NCBI GenBank assembly: GCA_001890945.1
Contig: MLAX01000001.1
Location: forward strand, 558,001 to 622,000
Source: Alphaproteobacteria bacterium AO1-B
GTDB lineage: Bacteria > Pseudomonadota > Alphaproteobacteria > Rhizobiales > Stappiaceae
DNA length: 64,000 nucleotides
Reading direction: 5' to 3'
Shown: positions 44,942 to 52,952 of the stretch, one piece after another
Numbering within the stretch: position 1 is the first letter of the stretch
Layout: the number at the start of each line of letters is the position of its first letter
Translations under genes and position numbers: made by a program
Notes under the pieces: generated by a model
Database searches by the model: none
What the model was told of the DNA's origin: nothing
The model's input: the letters and a program-made list of their open reading frames with translations, nothing else

Positions 44942-45202
44942 TCAGGATTGGCCTTGGCGTTTGTCGCCGCGGGAGGTGTCGCGATCCGCGACGGAAAAGC
45001 TCTTCGTGTGCAGGCACTTGGAAAGCACATCGTTGTGGCCGCGCACCCATTGGACGGCGGCTTCGCCTGCCAGCATGCCCAGCAAGCCAAGCAGCGCGAT
45101 AATCGGCGGGGCGGGTGAGCGCACGGCAATAAGGCCGTAGATCACGCCGATTCCGATGCCCGCGGCCAGTGACAGGACATAAGGTTGCCAGGTCATTCGC
45201 AT
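44942..45202 (-). CDS. XapX domain protein (DUF1427)
   Basis: An 86-residue membrane protein with the XapX signature in the first ~50 residues: YVLSLAAGIGIGVIYGLIAVRSPAPPIIALLGLLGMLAGE. The two hydrophobic segments hold the G-x(4)-GLI..RSPAPP motif. An AGGAGAACA site precedes the ATG. XapX genes are often placed with isochorismatase and amidohydrolase genes, as here, but their role is unproven. It is the first gene of the operon, divergent from a LysR gene. Confidence 0.9.
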   Translation of the reverse strand: MRMTWQPYVLSLAAGIGIGVIYGLIAVRSPAPPIIALLGLLGMLAGEAAVQWVRGHNDVLSKCLHTKSFSVADRDTSRGDKRQGQS

Positions 45203-45342
45203 TGTTCTCCTGAAGCGGGCAGCTGAAAGCTGGAAGCCCTGTTTTTCACGTAATTGTACGTACTTACCTGAGGCATAAGTGGAGCGTTATCTTTTCTGGA
45301 CAAAGCAGAAGATTTCGGCTTACAGTTTAGAAAATCTATCTC

Positions 45343-46302
45343 ATGAAAGCCTCCGCCATGCCGCTGAGCCGTTTGCCTTCCCTGTCCAGTCTGCGCGCCT
45401 TTGAGGCTGCGGCCCGCCGGGGATCTTTCAAGGCCGCGGCCGCCGAGCTTCATGTGACGGCCGGAGCAGTTAGCCAGCAAATCAAGGGACTTGAGGCGGA
45501 TCTTGGGGTGATCCTGTTCACCCGCAAGATCAGGGCGGTCCATCTCACGCCCCATGGTCAAGCGCTGCAGCCGGTCCTGAGCGATGCCTTTTTGGCGATA
45601 CGCCAGGCGGTCGACGCGATCCGTCCCGGCAAGACGCCTCCGCGCCTGCGCATCAATTCCAGCGGGCCGATCATCGGCAAATGGCTGTTGCCCAGACTGC
45701 ATAGATTCACCGAACTCAGACCCGACATTTTTGTGAATATCGAGACTGAAGGCGGTGTGAACGCGATGACCGAGGACGGGCCGGACATTGTCATCCGCTA
45801 TGCCCATACGGCGCCAAGCGATCTTTACAGTATCAAGCTGCACACCGAACTTCTGATCCCGGTTGCCAGCCCGCAACTTCTTGCAGCGCGCGGCATTCGT
45901 AGCCCGGACGATCTTCACAAAGCGCCCATTTTGCATGTTGCCAATCCGATGCGGATACGGCAGCGGCCGGCCTGGGCACGCTGGTCCGACGTTGCGGGCC
46001 TTGCCGACCAATCGAAACGGCAGGACTCGGTGATGTTCGAACCTCTTGCTGCCGACCAGGTGGTCGACGCCGCGGCCTCTGGTGTCGGCATCGCGCTGGC
46101 GCAGTCGCTGCTTGCCCACGGCGCGCTGTCGGATGGACGGTTGACCTGTCCCTTCGGACCGGTCATCCCCTCGGGTCTGTCGTATTATCTGTGCTGCCGG
46201 CCTGGCCGGGAAACCGTCCCCGACATCGCCGCCTTTTTCGATTGGGCAATGCACGAAGCCGCCGTTTTGACAACGCTGAACGCCCTGCATTCTGGATCTT
46301 GA
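45343..46302 (+). CDS. LysR-family regulator, GcvA-like
   Basis: A 319-residue LysR regulator. The winged helix is at about 10-65 (LSSLRAFEAAARRGSFKAAAAELHVTAGAVSQQI, quoted by position), and the effector domain at 95-300. The N-terminal pattern and ...GVGIALAQSLLAHGALSDGRLTCPF resemble GcvA. It is divergent from the XapX-to-molybdenum-hydroxylase operon across 140 bases containing both promoters, so it is the likely regulator of that operon. Confidence 0.9.
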   Translation: MKASAMPLSRLPSLSSLRAFEAAARRGSFKAAAAELHVTAGAVSQQIKGLEADLGVILFTRKIRAVHLTPHGQALQPVLSDAFLAIRQAVDAIRPGKTPPRLRINSSGPIIGKWLLPRLHRFTELRPDIFVNIETEGGVNAMTEDGPDIVIRYAHTAPSDLYSIKLHTELLIPVASPQLLAARGIRSPDDLHKAPILHVANPMRIRQRPAWARWSDVAGLADQSKRQDSVMFEPLAADQVVDAAASGVGIALAQSLLAHGALSDGRLTCPFGPVIPSGLSYYLCCRPGRETVPDIAAFFDWAMHEAAVLTTLNALHSGS

Positions 46303-46307
46303 CCGCA

Positions 46308-46913
46308 TCAGTCTGCAAAGCCTCTCACCAGTGCTGCCAGTTCACTGTCACGCAACTCATGTCCGCCGTCATGAACATCAGTCTCGACATCGGCGCCTGC
46401 GCGTCGCAGGTCTTCGATCAGGTGCGCGCTTTTTGGCCAAGGCGTGATCGGGTCGTTCCGGCCTGCAGTCAACACGACCTTGCGCCCCGATAAATCAAGG
46501 GCTTGCGGCAAATCCCAGGTGACCAGCGGGTGCAGAAGGCCCACACGGTCAAACAAGTTCGGCTGCTCCAGAAAGACAGCCGCCAAAATGTTGGCACCGT
46601 TGGAGTATCCGAACCCATAGGCTGGACTGTCCGGGAAAACGGCACGATGAGCCGATATGAAATCAGCCATCTTCGCTGTCGCGCGACACAGGTCTTCCAT
46701 GTCGTAAACGCCCTCGGCCGTGCGTTTGAAAAAACGTGTTGCGCCTCGTTCAGAGACGTCACCGCGTGGCGAGACAACGCCCGCTCCCGGTGCCAGCTGT
46801 CCAGCAAGCTGAAACAGCTGCCGCTCGTCACCACCTGTGCCGTGGAAGGCAAAAATCAGCGGACGGCCCGGCTCGGGTGCCTTGGTCAAGGTTTCATAGA
46901 GATTGGTCGACAT
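46308..46913 (-). CDS. Alpha/beta hydrolase (phospholipase/carboxylesterase, MhqD-like)
   Basis: A ~201-residue alpha/beta hydrolase. FAFHGTGGDERQLFQLAG near 20-37 forms the oxyanion loop; nucleophile in YGFGYSNGANIL near 96-107; aspartate in TAGRNDPITPW near 151; histidine in HDGGHEL near 180. This fits the carboxylesterase group that includes B. subtilis MhqD, which is encoded with the dioxygenase MhqO/MhqE types. Start 46913 is set by GGAGACGAAGA upstream and lies 13 bases after the dioxygenase stop. The pair is probably for quinone or hydroquinone detoxification. Confidence 0.85.
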   Translation of the reverse strand: MSTNLYETLTKAPEPGRPLIFAFHGTGGDERQLFQLAGQLAPGAGVVSPRGDVSERGATRFFKRTAEGVYDMEDLCRATAKMADFISAHRAVFPDSPAYGFGYSNGANILAAVFLEQPNLFDRVGLLHPLVTWDLPQALDLSGRKVVLTAGRNDPITPWPKSAHLIEDLRRAGADVETDVHDGGHELRDSELAALVRGFAD

Positions 46914-46926
46914 TCTTCGTCTCCGG

Positions 46927-47859
46927 TCACTGATCAAGCGGCGGCAGCTGCGCCTCGATCTGCGCACGATGAGGTTCGTATCGTGTGGGCAATTTCAGTG
47001 CTTCACCGAGGTGAGCGGTGTCCTCGTCCCGGTCAAAACCAGGTTCATTTGTGGCCACTTCAAACAGGATGCCTCCCGGGGTGCGGAAGTAAATCGCCCA
47101 GAAGTAATCGCGATCGATCACCGGTGTGACCTGATAACCGGTGTCCATCAGCGCCTTGCGAACAGCCAGCTGTGCATCTCGGTCTTCCACGGCAAACGCA
47201 ATGTGGTGAACAGAGCCTGCCCCCTGACGGGCTGGAGCAGCTTGTGGGGTTTCCTCCAGATCGATGGTCCGGGCGGCATTGCCGTTCTCGATCCGGTACC
47301 GCGTGACCGCGCCTTCGGTTTCATCCTTCTGGTAGCCCATGAAGCTCAGCAGCTCGCCAGTGGCCGCTGCATCACGCAGACGGAACCGCGCGCCGTGAAA
47401 GCCAAGAACGCCGACATCCTGTGCAACGCCGCCGGCAGTCCAGGGGACGCGCCCTTCAACCTCCGTTTCAACCAGCGCGAAGCTATCCCCGTCAGGCCCT
47501 GAAAACGTCAGCCGGTCTTCACCGAGGAAGCGATCTTTGCGCAATTCGGAAACGCCATGAGACGCCAGCCGATCCGTCCAAAACCCAAGTGACCCGCGGG
47601 GCACCGCAAATTCTGTCACGCCGACTTCGCCATTACCGCGGGTGCCGGTCGGCATCTGGCCAAACGGGAAGTAGGTCATCACCGAGCCCGGCGTGCCGGT
47701 CTCATCGCCGTAATACAAATGGTAGACGTCGGGGGCGTCGAAGTTCACGGTCTTCTTGACGCGGCGCAGTCCCAAGGCCTTTGTGAAGAAATCATTGTTC
47801 TTCTGGGCGTCCGCAGCCATCGACGTGATGTGGTGGAGCCCCTTGATGAGCTTGTCCAT
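46927..47859 (-). CDS. Ring-cleaving extradiol dioxygenase, MhqO/LinE-like (VOC)
   Basis: A 310-residue two-domain VOC (glyoxalase-fold) protein: first module begins KGLHHITSMAADAQKNNDFF near 6-25 with an N-terminal metal histidine, the second HHIAFAVEDRDAQLAVRKAL near 216-235, and the C-terminal glutamate site FRTPGGILFEVATNEPG near 270-286. Length and sequence match MhqA/MhqO-type hydroquinone-specific dioxygenases. It is encoded with the MhqD-like hydrolase and divergent from a LysR regulator, a familiar quinone-response arrangement. Confidence 0.88.
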   Translation of the reverse strand: MDKLIKGLHHITSMAADAQKNNDFFTKALGLRRVKKTVNFDAPDVYHLYYGDETGTPGSVMTYFPFGQMPTGTRGNGEVGVTEFAVPRGSLGFWTDRLASHGVSELRKDRFLGEDRLTFSGPDGDSFALVETEVEGRVPWTAGGVAQDVGVLGFHGARFRLRDAAATGELLSFMGYQKDETEGAVTRYRIENGNAARTIDLEETPQAAPARQGAGSVHHIAFAVEDRDAQLAVRKALMDTGYQVTPVIDRDYFWAIYFRTPGGILFEVATNEPGFDRDEDTAHLGEALKLPTRYEPHRAQIEAQLPPLDQ

Positions 47860-47970
47860 GCCAGTCTCGCAGTTTTGTTTCCTGTGTCAGGATCAAAAAT
47901 AGGAGACGGCCAAATTGATGAGAATGATAATAGGTTTGCATTTACTGTTGCATTAATGGCAATAAAAGGC

Positions 47971-48885
47971 ATGCAAGAGCTCAAACCAATCCGTGTCTTT
48001 CTGGAAGTTGCAAGGCTTCAAAGCTTCGCAGCCGCCTCAAAAACGCTTGGCATGACGCCCGCCTCGGTCACACGGGTCATCGCGCGGCTGGAGCAGGATC
48101 TGGGTCACCAGCTTTTGGTGCGCACCACGCGCAAGGTGGCGCTGACATCTGTCGGCGCGACCGTTGCCGCCCGCTATCAGCCGGTGGTGGAGTCGTTTGA
48201 TCGTATTCAGCGTGATCTGGAGCGGGAGATGCAGCCGCATCGGGGCCGTTTGTCGATAAATGCGCCGATGTCTTTCGGACTGCGCCTGCTCCCCGGCCTC
48301 TTGGACAGCTTTAAGCTGGCCTATCCGAACATCGATCTCACTGTGATGCTGACGGATACGCTGGTTGATGTTGTTGCCGAGGAGTGCGATCTGGCAATCC
48401 GCTTGTCGGAACCGCCCCGGGACAAATCAACCATATGGCGGAAGATCTGCGAGGTGCCGAGATGTGCCGTCGCGTCCCCTGATTTCTTGGAACGCGTCGG
48501 GAGGCACGAGGCCCCAGAAGATTTGACACCTGACATGTGCCTATCCTACGGCGCTGGACAGGAACTGGAGACCTGGCGATTTCAAAAAGGCGGCCTGAAA
48601 CGGACAACCCTCACAGGAGCAGGCATGCACTCCAACAATGGAGACTTTCTCTATTCCATGGCCCGCTCAGGCGCCGGCATTGCAGTTTTGCCGGAGTTTA
48701 TCGTTGCGGACGGCTTTCGCGGCGGAGAGGTCGAGAGGGTATTGCCCGACTGGTCCTTGCCGTCGCTTTGGCTGTCTCTCTATTACCCGCCCTATGAAGC
48801 CTTGCCGCCACTGGTCGCAACCTTCACGGACTTCTTCGAAGCCTTCCTGGATGATCGTGACGGGTTTGATTTCAGCAGTGTTTGA
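47971..48885 (+). CDS. LysR-family regulator of the MhqO/MhqD-like pair
   Basis: A ~304-residue LysR protein. The winged helix is near the N-terminus (LEVARLQSFAAASKTLGMTPASVTRVIARLEQ, about 9-40), and the effector domain has PMSFGLRLLPGLLDSFKLAYPNIDL near 96-120. The start at 47971 is chosen from the usual distance to the helix-turn-helix; an ATG at 47956 is possible. It is divergent from the dioxygenase gene across ~110 bases, so it probably regulates it. Confidence 0.88.
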   Translation: MQELKPIRVFLEVARLQSFAAASKTLGMTPASVTRVIARLEQDLGHQLLVRTTRKVALTSVGATVAARYQPVVESFDRIQRDLEREMQPHRGRLSINAPMSFGLRLLPGLLDSFKLAYPNIDLTVMLTDTLVDVVAEECDLAIRLSEPPRDKSTIWRKICEVPRCAVASPDFLERVGRHEAPEDLTPDMCLSYGAGQELETWRFQKGGLKRTTLTGAGMHSNNGDFLYSMARSGAGIAVLPEFIVADGFRGGEVERVLPDWSLPSLWLSLYYPPYEALPPLVATFTDFFEAFLDDRDGFDFSSV

Positions 48886-48944
48886 TTGGTCACATTAACG
48901 GCCGAGGTAAGCCGTTGGCTGATACGTGGTGTCCAGACCGCCTG

Positions 48945-49895
48945 TTACCCACCCCATACAACAGCATCTTCATGTCTCTTGATCAGATGGCGTAAGTCCT
49001 TAAAGCCGCTCGCAATGTGCTTTGCGTATTTGTCGACCGCCGGAAGGTAGGGCGCATCGGCCGGACGCAAGATACCAAGTGCGCGATCGGGATGCGGGAT
49101 CTTGAAGGGCAGCGCGGTCAAGGTGCGGTCTTTCCTGTACGCAAAGACCACGCTGTGCGGCAGAACGGTCAAGGCGTTTGTGCGTGTCATATAGTTGATC
49201 ACGCTTGCAAGAGACCCGCCGGAATAGCGGATCTTGATTTCCGTTGCACCCAGCGACAACAGAATGGAATGCAAGTCCGCGTAAAGCGGGCTGCCTTCCG
49301 GCGGAGCCACCCAGGGGTACTCCAGCAGCTCGCGAGCAGTCGGCTTTCGCTTGTTCAAAAGCGGATGCAACACACTGCAGGCAACCACATTGCGTCCTGG
49401 CAGGATTTCTTCAAAAACCAGACCCGACCCTTCGCCCAGTATGTCGATCGGGCAAATGGCAAGATCTATGCGGTCGGCGTGGATCGCTTCCCGCAGGTCT
49501 CGCACATACCCATAGCTTTGGTCGACACGGATTTCGGGAAAGGAGTTCTGAAACTCGGCGGTCATGCTTGAAATCAACGCATCCATGAAAAAGGGGGTCC
49601 CGCCAACGCGAACACTTCCGGCCTTGCCCTCGCGGAAAAACTGCACCGTTTCCGAAGCCTTGCGCGAGGCCGCCAGCATCGCGTTGCCCTGATCCGCCAA
49701 AGCCCGGGCCAAAGGCGTTGGCTGCAGCGGGCGCTGCCCTTTGAAAAAGAGCGGTTCGCCAAGGCGTTTTTCGAGCGTTGAAAGGGTTCTGGAGACCGCA
49801 GGCTGTGTCATCCCGAGGAGGTCCGCTCCGCCGGTGACGCTGCCCGTTTGAACCACAACAGCCAACTGAATGAGATGTCGCTCATCTAACTTCAT
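48945..49895 (-). CDS. LysR-family regulator, GbpR/PcaQ-like
   Basis: A 316-residue LysR protein. Winged helix: LIQLAVVVQTGSVTGGADLLGMTQPAVSRTLSTLEKRLGEPLF (residues about 9-51); effector domain from about 95, with the SVRVGGTPFFMDALISSMTAEFQ segment of the GbpR group. It is divergent from the hydroxyquinol operon (97-base gap including its own start region). It is the natural candidate for its transcription control, in response to the aromatic substrate or a ring-cleavage product. Confidence 0.9.
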   Translation of the reverse strand: MKLDERHLIQLAVVVQTGSVTGGADLLGMTQPAVSRTLSTLEKRLGEPLFFKGQRPLQPTPLARALADQGNAMLAASRKASETVQFFREGKAGSVRVGGTPFFMDALISSMTAEFQNSFPEIRVDQSYGYVRDLREAIHADRIDLAICPIDILGEGSGLVFEEILPGRNVVACSVLHPLLNKRKPTARELLEYPWVAPPEGSPLYADLHSILLSLGATEIKIRYSGGSLASVINYMTRTNALTVLPHSVVFAYRKDRTLTALPFKIPHPDRALGILRPADAPYLPAVDKYAKHIASGFKDLRHLIKRHEDAVVWGG

Positions 49896-49992
49896 AGCAA
49901 TTTGTTATAAAGAAGAGCTCACAAATCATCAACCGTTCTGAGTCGCCCGATAAGCTTCTCTCAAGGTCAGTTAACGACCGGTGGGAGGAACC

Positions 49993-50865
49993 ATGGCTGG
50001 CATGTCTGACATTGCCTTTTTCCAGGCCGATGCATCGGACCGTCTGTTCGCAGAGCGGATCAGGGGTGCCGCAGATGAGCGGCTCGCAGTTGTGCTGTGC
50101 AAGGTCGCCGAACATGTCCATGCCGTAATTCGCGAAACACGCCCATCGTTGGGTGACTGGCGCGCGGCCATAGAGTTCCTGACCGAAGTGGGTCATCTGT
50201 GCGATGAGCGCCGCCAGGAATGGGTCCTTGTGTCGGATTTGCTCGGAACGTCCACCCTTGTGGATGCGCTCAACTCGGACCGCCCGGAGCACGCCACTCC
50301 GAACACCATGCGGGGCCCTTTCTATCGGTCAGATGTTCCGTTGATGCAGCATGGCGACAACATCAGCCTGGACGGAATTGGCAGTGCCGTTGCCGTAACG
50401 ATCAGCATTCTAGATCTCAACGGAACACCGATTCCAGACGCACGCCTGGAAACCTGGCAGGCCAATGCTCAAGGGTTTTATGAAAACCAGCAGCCGGATC
50501 TGCAGCCTGAACACAATCTGCGCGGTCACTTCCTGTCCGGCGACGATGGTAAGGTTTCTTATCTCACTATCCGGCCGTCCGGCTACGATGTGCCAAAGGA
50601 CGGTCCGCTCGGCGATCTTCTTGAAAGGTTGGGAGCGCCGCTGCGCCGGCCCGCGCATATTTACTTTCAAGTGTCCGCGGATGGCTACGAAACGTTGACC
50701 ACGCAAATCTTCGACGGGGACGACTCCAATCTTGGTACCGATCCCCTCTTCAGCGTCAAACCTGGCCTGATCGGCTGCTTTAGACCCGATGCCACAGGCA
50801 AGGCCGCGTTGCGTCTCGATGTTGAATTTCGTCTCAATCCACTGCCGCAGGAGCTGCCTTCATGA
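49993..50865 (+). CDS. Intradiol dioxygenase paralogue lacking one iron ligand
   Basis: A ~290-residue catechol/hydroxyquinol 1,2-dioxygenase family protein. The N-terminal helical linker domain (about 10-95) and the C-terminal barrel are complete. Three iron ligands are clear: Tyr in GFYENQ near 155, Tyr in SGYDVP near 194, His in RPAHIYF near 220. The fourth ligand, the second histidine of the canonical H-x-H, is tyrosine (HIYF, encoded cat-att-tac at 50656-50664). The second family member in this operon keeps H-x-H. Either this copy has altered metal chemistry or is non-catalytic. The start at 49993 is fixed by GGGAGG. It overlaps the next gene by 4 bases. Confidence 0.85.
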   Translation: MAGMSDIAFFQADASDRLFAERIRGAADERLAVVLCKVAEHVHAVIRETRPSLGDWRAAIEFLTEVGHLCDERRQEWVLVSDLLGTSTLVDALNSDRPEHATPNTMRGPFYRSDVPLMQHGDNISLDGIGSAVAVTISILDLNGTPIPDARLETWQANAQGFYENQQPDLQPEHNLRGHFLSGDDGKVSYLTIRPSGYDVPKDGPLGDLLERLGAPLRRPAHIYFQVSADGYETLTTQIFDGDDSNLGTDPLFSVKPGLIGCFRPDATGKAALRLDVEFRLNPLPQELPS

Positions 50866-51923
50866 CCCGGGCCTTCACCTATCGGGGCAGCGCTGCCCAC
50901 ATCGTCTTTGGCGCAGGAAAATGCGACGAAACAGGCGCTTGGGTCGAAAAACTTGGCTGTTCGAACGCTCTGGTTTTATCGACACCCAATCAGGAGAGCG
51001 ATGCCACACGTTTGTCCGATCAACTGGGAAACTTAAGCGCCGGTGTCTTTTCAAAGGCCACCATGCACACTCCAGTCGACGTGACCGACGAGGCGATGGA
51101 AGCAGTCAAATCAGCCGGAGCCGACTGCGTGGTGTCGCTTGGCGGCGGATCCACGACCGGCCTCGGCAAGGCGATTGCCTATAGGACTGACCTGCCGCAA
51201 GTGGTCATCCCGACAACCTACGCCGGATCGGAAGTCACACCAATCCTTGGCCAGACCGAAGGCGGCCGGAAGACCACCGTCCGGGGGGACAGCATCCTGC
51301 CGGAAGTGGTGATCTATGACCCTGAGCTGACGATGGGCCTGCCGCTTGGCATGAGCCTGACAAGCGGCCTGAACGCCATGGCCCACGCAGCTGAAGCTCT
51401 TTATGCGCAAGACCGCAATCCGGTCTCCACTCTGATGGCTGCCGAGGGGTTGGCCGCCTTTAAGCGGTCCTTGCCCGCACTCGTTGCAGACAGTTCGGAT
51501 ACAGAGGCCCGCGCGGATGCGCTTTATGGCGCCTGGCTGTGCGGCACCGTGCTTGGCACTGTCGGCATGGCGCTGCATCACAAGATTTGCCACACCCTCG
51601 GCGGCAGTTTTGATACCCCGCATGCCGAGACCCACGCGATCATGTTGCCGCACACCGTTGGTTTTAATGCCAGCGCGATGCCCGCCGAACTTCAACCGGT
51701 TGCCGATCTGTTCGGCGCAACGCCAGGCGCAGGTCTTTTTGATTTTTCAAAGGAAATCGGTGCCCCACAGGCGCTGAAGGACCTCGGCTTAACCGAGGCC
51801 GATCTGGACCGTGCATCGGACATCGCGACAGAGAACCCGTACTGGAACCCGCGCCCCATCGACCGGGCATCCATTCGCCAACTGCTACAGGACGCCTGGG
51901 AGGGATCCCGTCCGGCACTTTAA
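50862..51923 (+). CDS. Maleylacetate reductase
   Basis: A 353-residue iron-type alcohol dehydrogenase family protein matching maleylacetate reductases. SLGGGSTTGLGKAIA near residues 92-106 binds the nucleotide; PTTYAGSEVTPILGQT near 117-132 is diagnostic of the group; metal-site HAAEALYA, HHKICHTLGG and HAETHAIMLP histidines lie near 170-255. It reduces maleylacetate, made from hydroxyquinol, to 3-oxoadipate with NAD(P)H. It overlaps the previous gene by 4 bases. Confidence 0.92.
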   Translation: MTRAFTYRGSAAHIVFGAGKCDETGAWVEKLGCSNALVLSTPNQESDATRLSDQLGNLSAGVFSKATMHTPVDVTDEAMEAVKSAGADCVVSLGGGSTTGLGKAIAYRTDLPQVVIPTTYAGSEVTPILGQTEGGRKTTVRGDSILPEVVIYDPELTMGLPLGMSLTSGLNAMAHAAEALYAQDRNPVSTLMAAEGLAAFKRSLPALVADSSDTEARADALYGAWLCGTVLGTVGMALHHKICHTLGGSFDTPHAETHAIMLPHTVGFNASAMPAELQPVADLFGATPGAGLFDFSKEIGAPQALKDLGLTEADLDRASDIATENPYWNPRPIDRASIRQLLQDAWEGSRPAL

Positions 51924-51948
51924 CCCTGTTGTTCTGGGAGGAGATTTC

Positions 51949-52047
51949 ATGACCGACCGATACGGATCTTTACGGCCTTCCGAAGCTGATCGGAGGATCT
52001 TCGTTAGGGCGCATGATCCTGCCGCGCACAAAAGCTGCTTTGAATAA
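51949..52047 (+). CDS. Tiny ORF (32 aa) in the hydroxyquinol operon
   Basis: A 32-codon frame with a strong ribosome-binding site (GGGAGGAG, 6 bases before the ATG), filling the only sizable gap between the reductase and the second dioxygenase; it ends 11 bases before that dioxygenase's start. The peptide is polar and basic (RRIFVRAHDPAAHK). It might be a small functional protein, a translational coupler, or the start of a deleted gene. Confidence 0.35.
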   Translation: MTDRYGSLRPSEADRRIFVRAHDPAAHKSCFE

Positions 52048-52058
52048 AGGACGACCTT

Positions 52059-52952
52059 ATGGAAGCGCACGAGCTTGGTTATTTCACCGAAGAAAACTCC
52101 GCCGAAGTTGTCACCGGTCGGAACAAGAACGCCTCGGATCAACGGCTCAAGGAAATCATGGAGGTCCTGACCCGCAAACTCCATGAAGCGGTGAAGGAAA
52201 TAGAACCAACCCAGGAAGAGTGGTTCCAGGCGATTCAGTTCCTGACCAAGACGGGCCACAAATGTGACGACTGGCGCCAGGAATTCATCCTGCTGTCCGA
52301 TGTGCTTGGTGTCTCCATGCTGGTCGATGCGGTCAATTCCCGCCGGCCAAGTGGCGCTTCGGAAAACACGGTCCTTGGCCCGTTCCACCTCGGCGACGCG
52401 CCGGAATACGAGATGGGTCACAACATCTGCCTCGATGAAAAAGGCGAGGACATGCTCGTCTGGGGCAAGGTCACAGATGTTGAGGGCAATCCGCTCGAAG
52501 GCGTCAAGATCGACGTCTGGCAGGCCAACGATGAAGGGTTTTACGACGTTCAGCAAAAAGGCATCCAGCCGGAGTTCAATCTGCGCGGCGTCTTCCGCAC
52601 GGGGCCGGACGGTAAATACTGGTTCAAGGCCGTCAAGCCGAAACACTATTCGATCCCCGCAGACGGACCGGTCGGAGATCTCCTGAACCGCCTCGGACGT
52701 CACCCGTTCCGGCCGGCGCACCTGCACTACATCGTCTCCAAGGACGGCTACGACGAGCTGACGACGCATATCTTCGATCCGGACGATCCGTACATCGATT
52801 CCGACAGCGTGTTCGGCGTCAAGAAGAGCCTCATCGCAGATTTCAAGGAAACCAACGATCCGGACAAGGTCGCGGCCGCCGGTTTCGATGGCCCAACTTA
52901 CTGGGATGTCGAATTCGATTTCGTATTGGCTCCGAAGAAAGCAAAGTCATGA
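52059..52952 (+). CDS. Hydroxyquinol 1,2-dioxygenase
   Basis: A 297-residue intradiol dioxygenase with the full Fe(III) site: Tyr in GFYDVQQK near 161, Tyr in KHYSIPADGP near 197, and both histidines in RPAHLHYIV near 222-224. The N-terminal helical domain (about 15-105) is of the dimeric catechol/hydroxyquinol dioxygenase type. It cleaves hydroxyquinol to maleylacetate, the substrate of the reductase encoded upstream. Gene context favours hydroxyquinol over catechol. It overlaps the BKACE gene by 4 bases. Confidence 0.9.
   Translation: MEAHELGYFTEENSAEVVTGRNKNASDQRLKEIMEVLTRKLHEAVKEIEPTQEEWFQAIQFLTKTGHKCDDWRQEFILLSDVLGVSMLVDAVNSRRPSGASENTVLGPFHLGDAPEYEMGHNICLDEKGEDMLVWGKVTDVEGNPLEGVKIDVWQANDEGFYDVQQKGIQPEFNLRGVFRTGPDGKYWFKAVKPKHYSIPADGPVGDLLNRLGRHPFRPAHLHYIVSKDGYDELTTHIFDPDDPYIDSDSVFGVKKSLIADFKETNDPDKVAAAGFDGPTYWDVEFDFVLAPKKAKS

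Noticed and set aside
45193..46308. 371-codon minus-strand frame opposite the GcvA-like gene
   Set aside because: Antisense shadow; the LysR gene on the plus strand has a clear helix-turn-helix and effector domain.
51885..52769. 294-codon minus-strand frame opposite hydroxyquinol dioxygenase
   Set aside because: Shadow of a strongly supported plus-strand enzyme.
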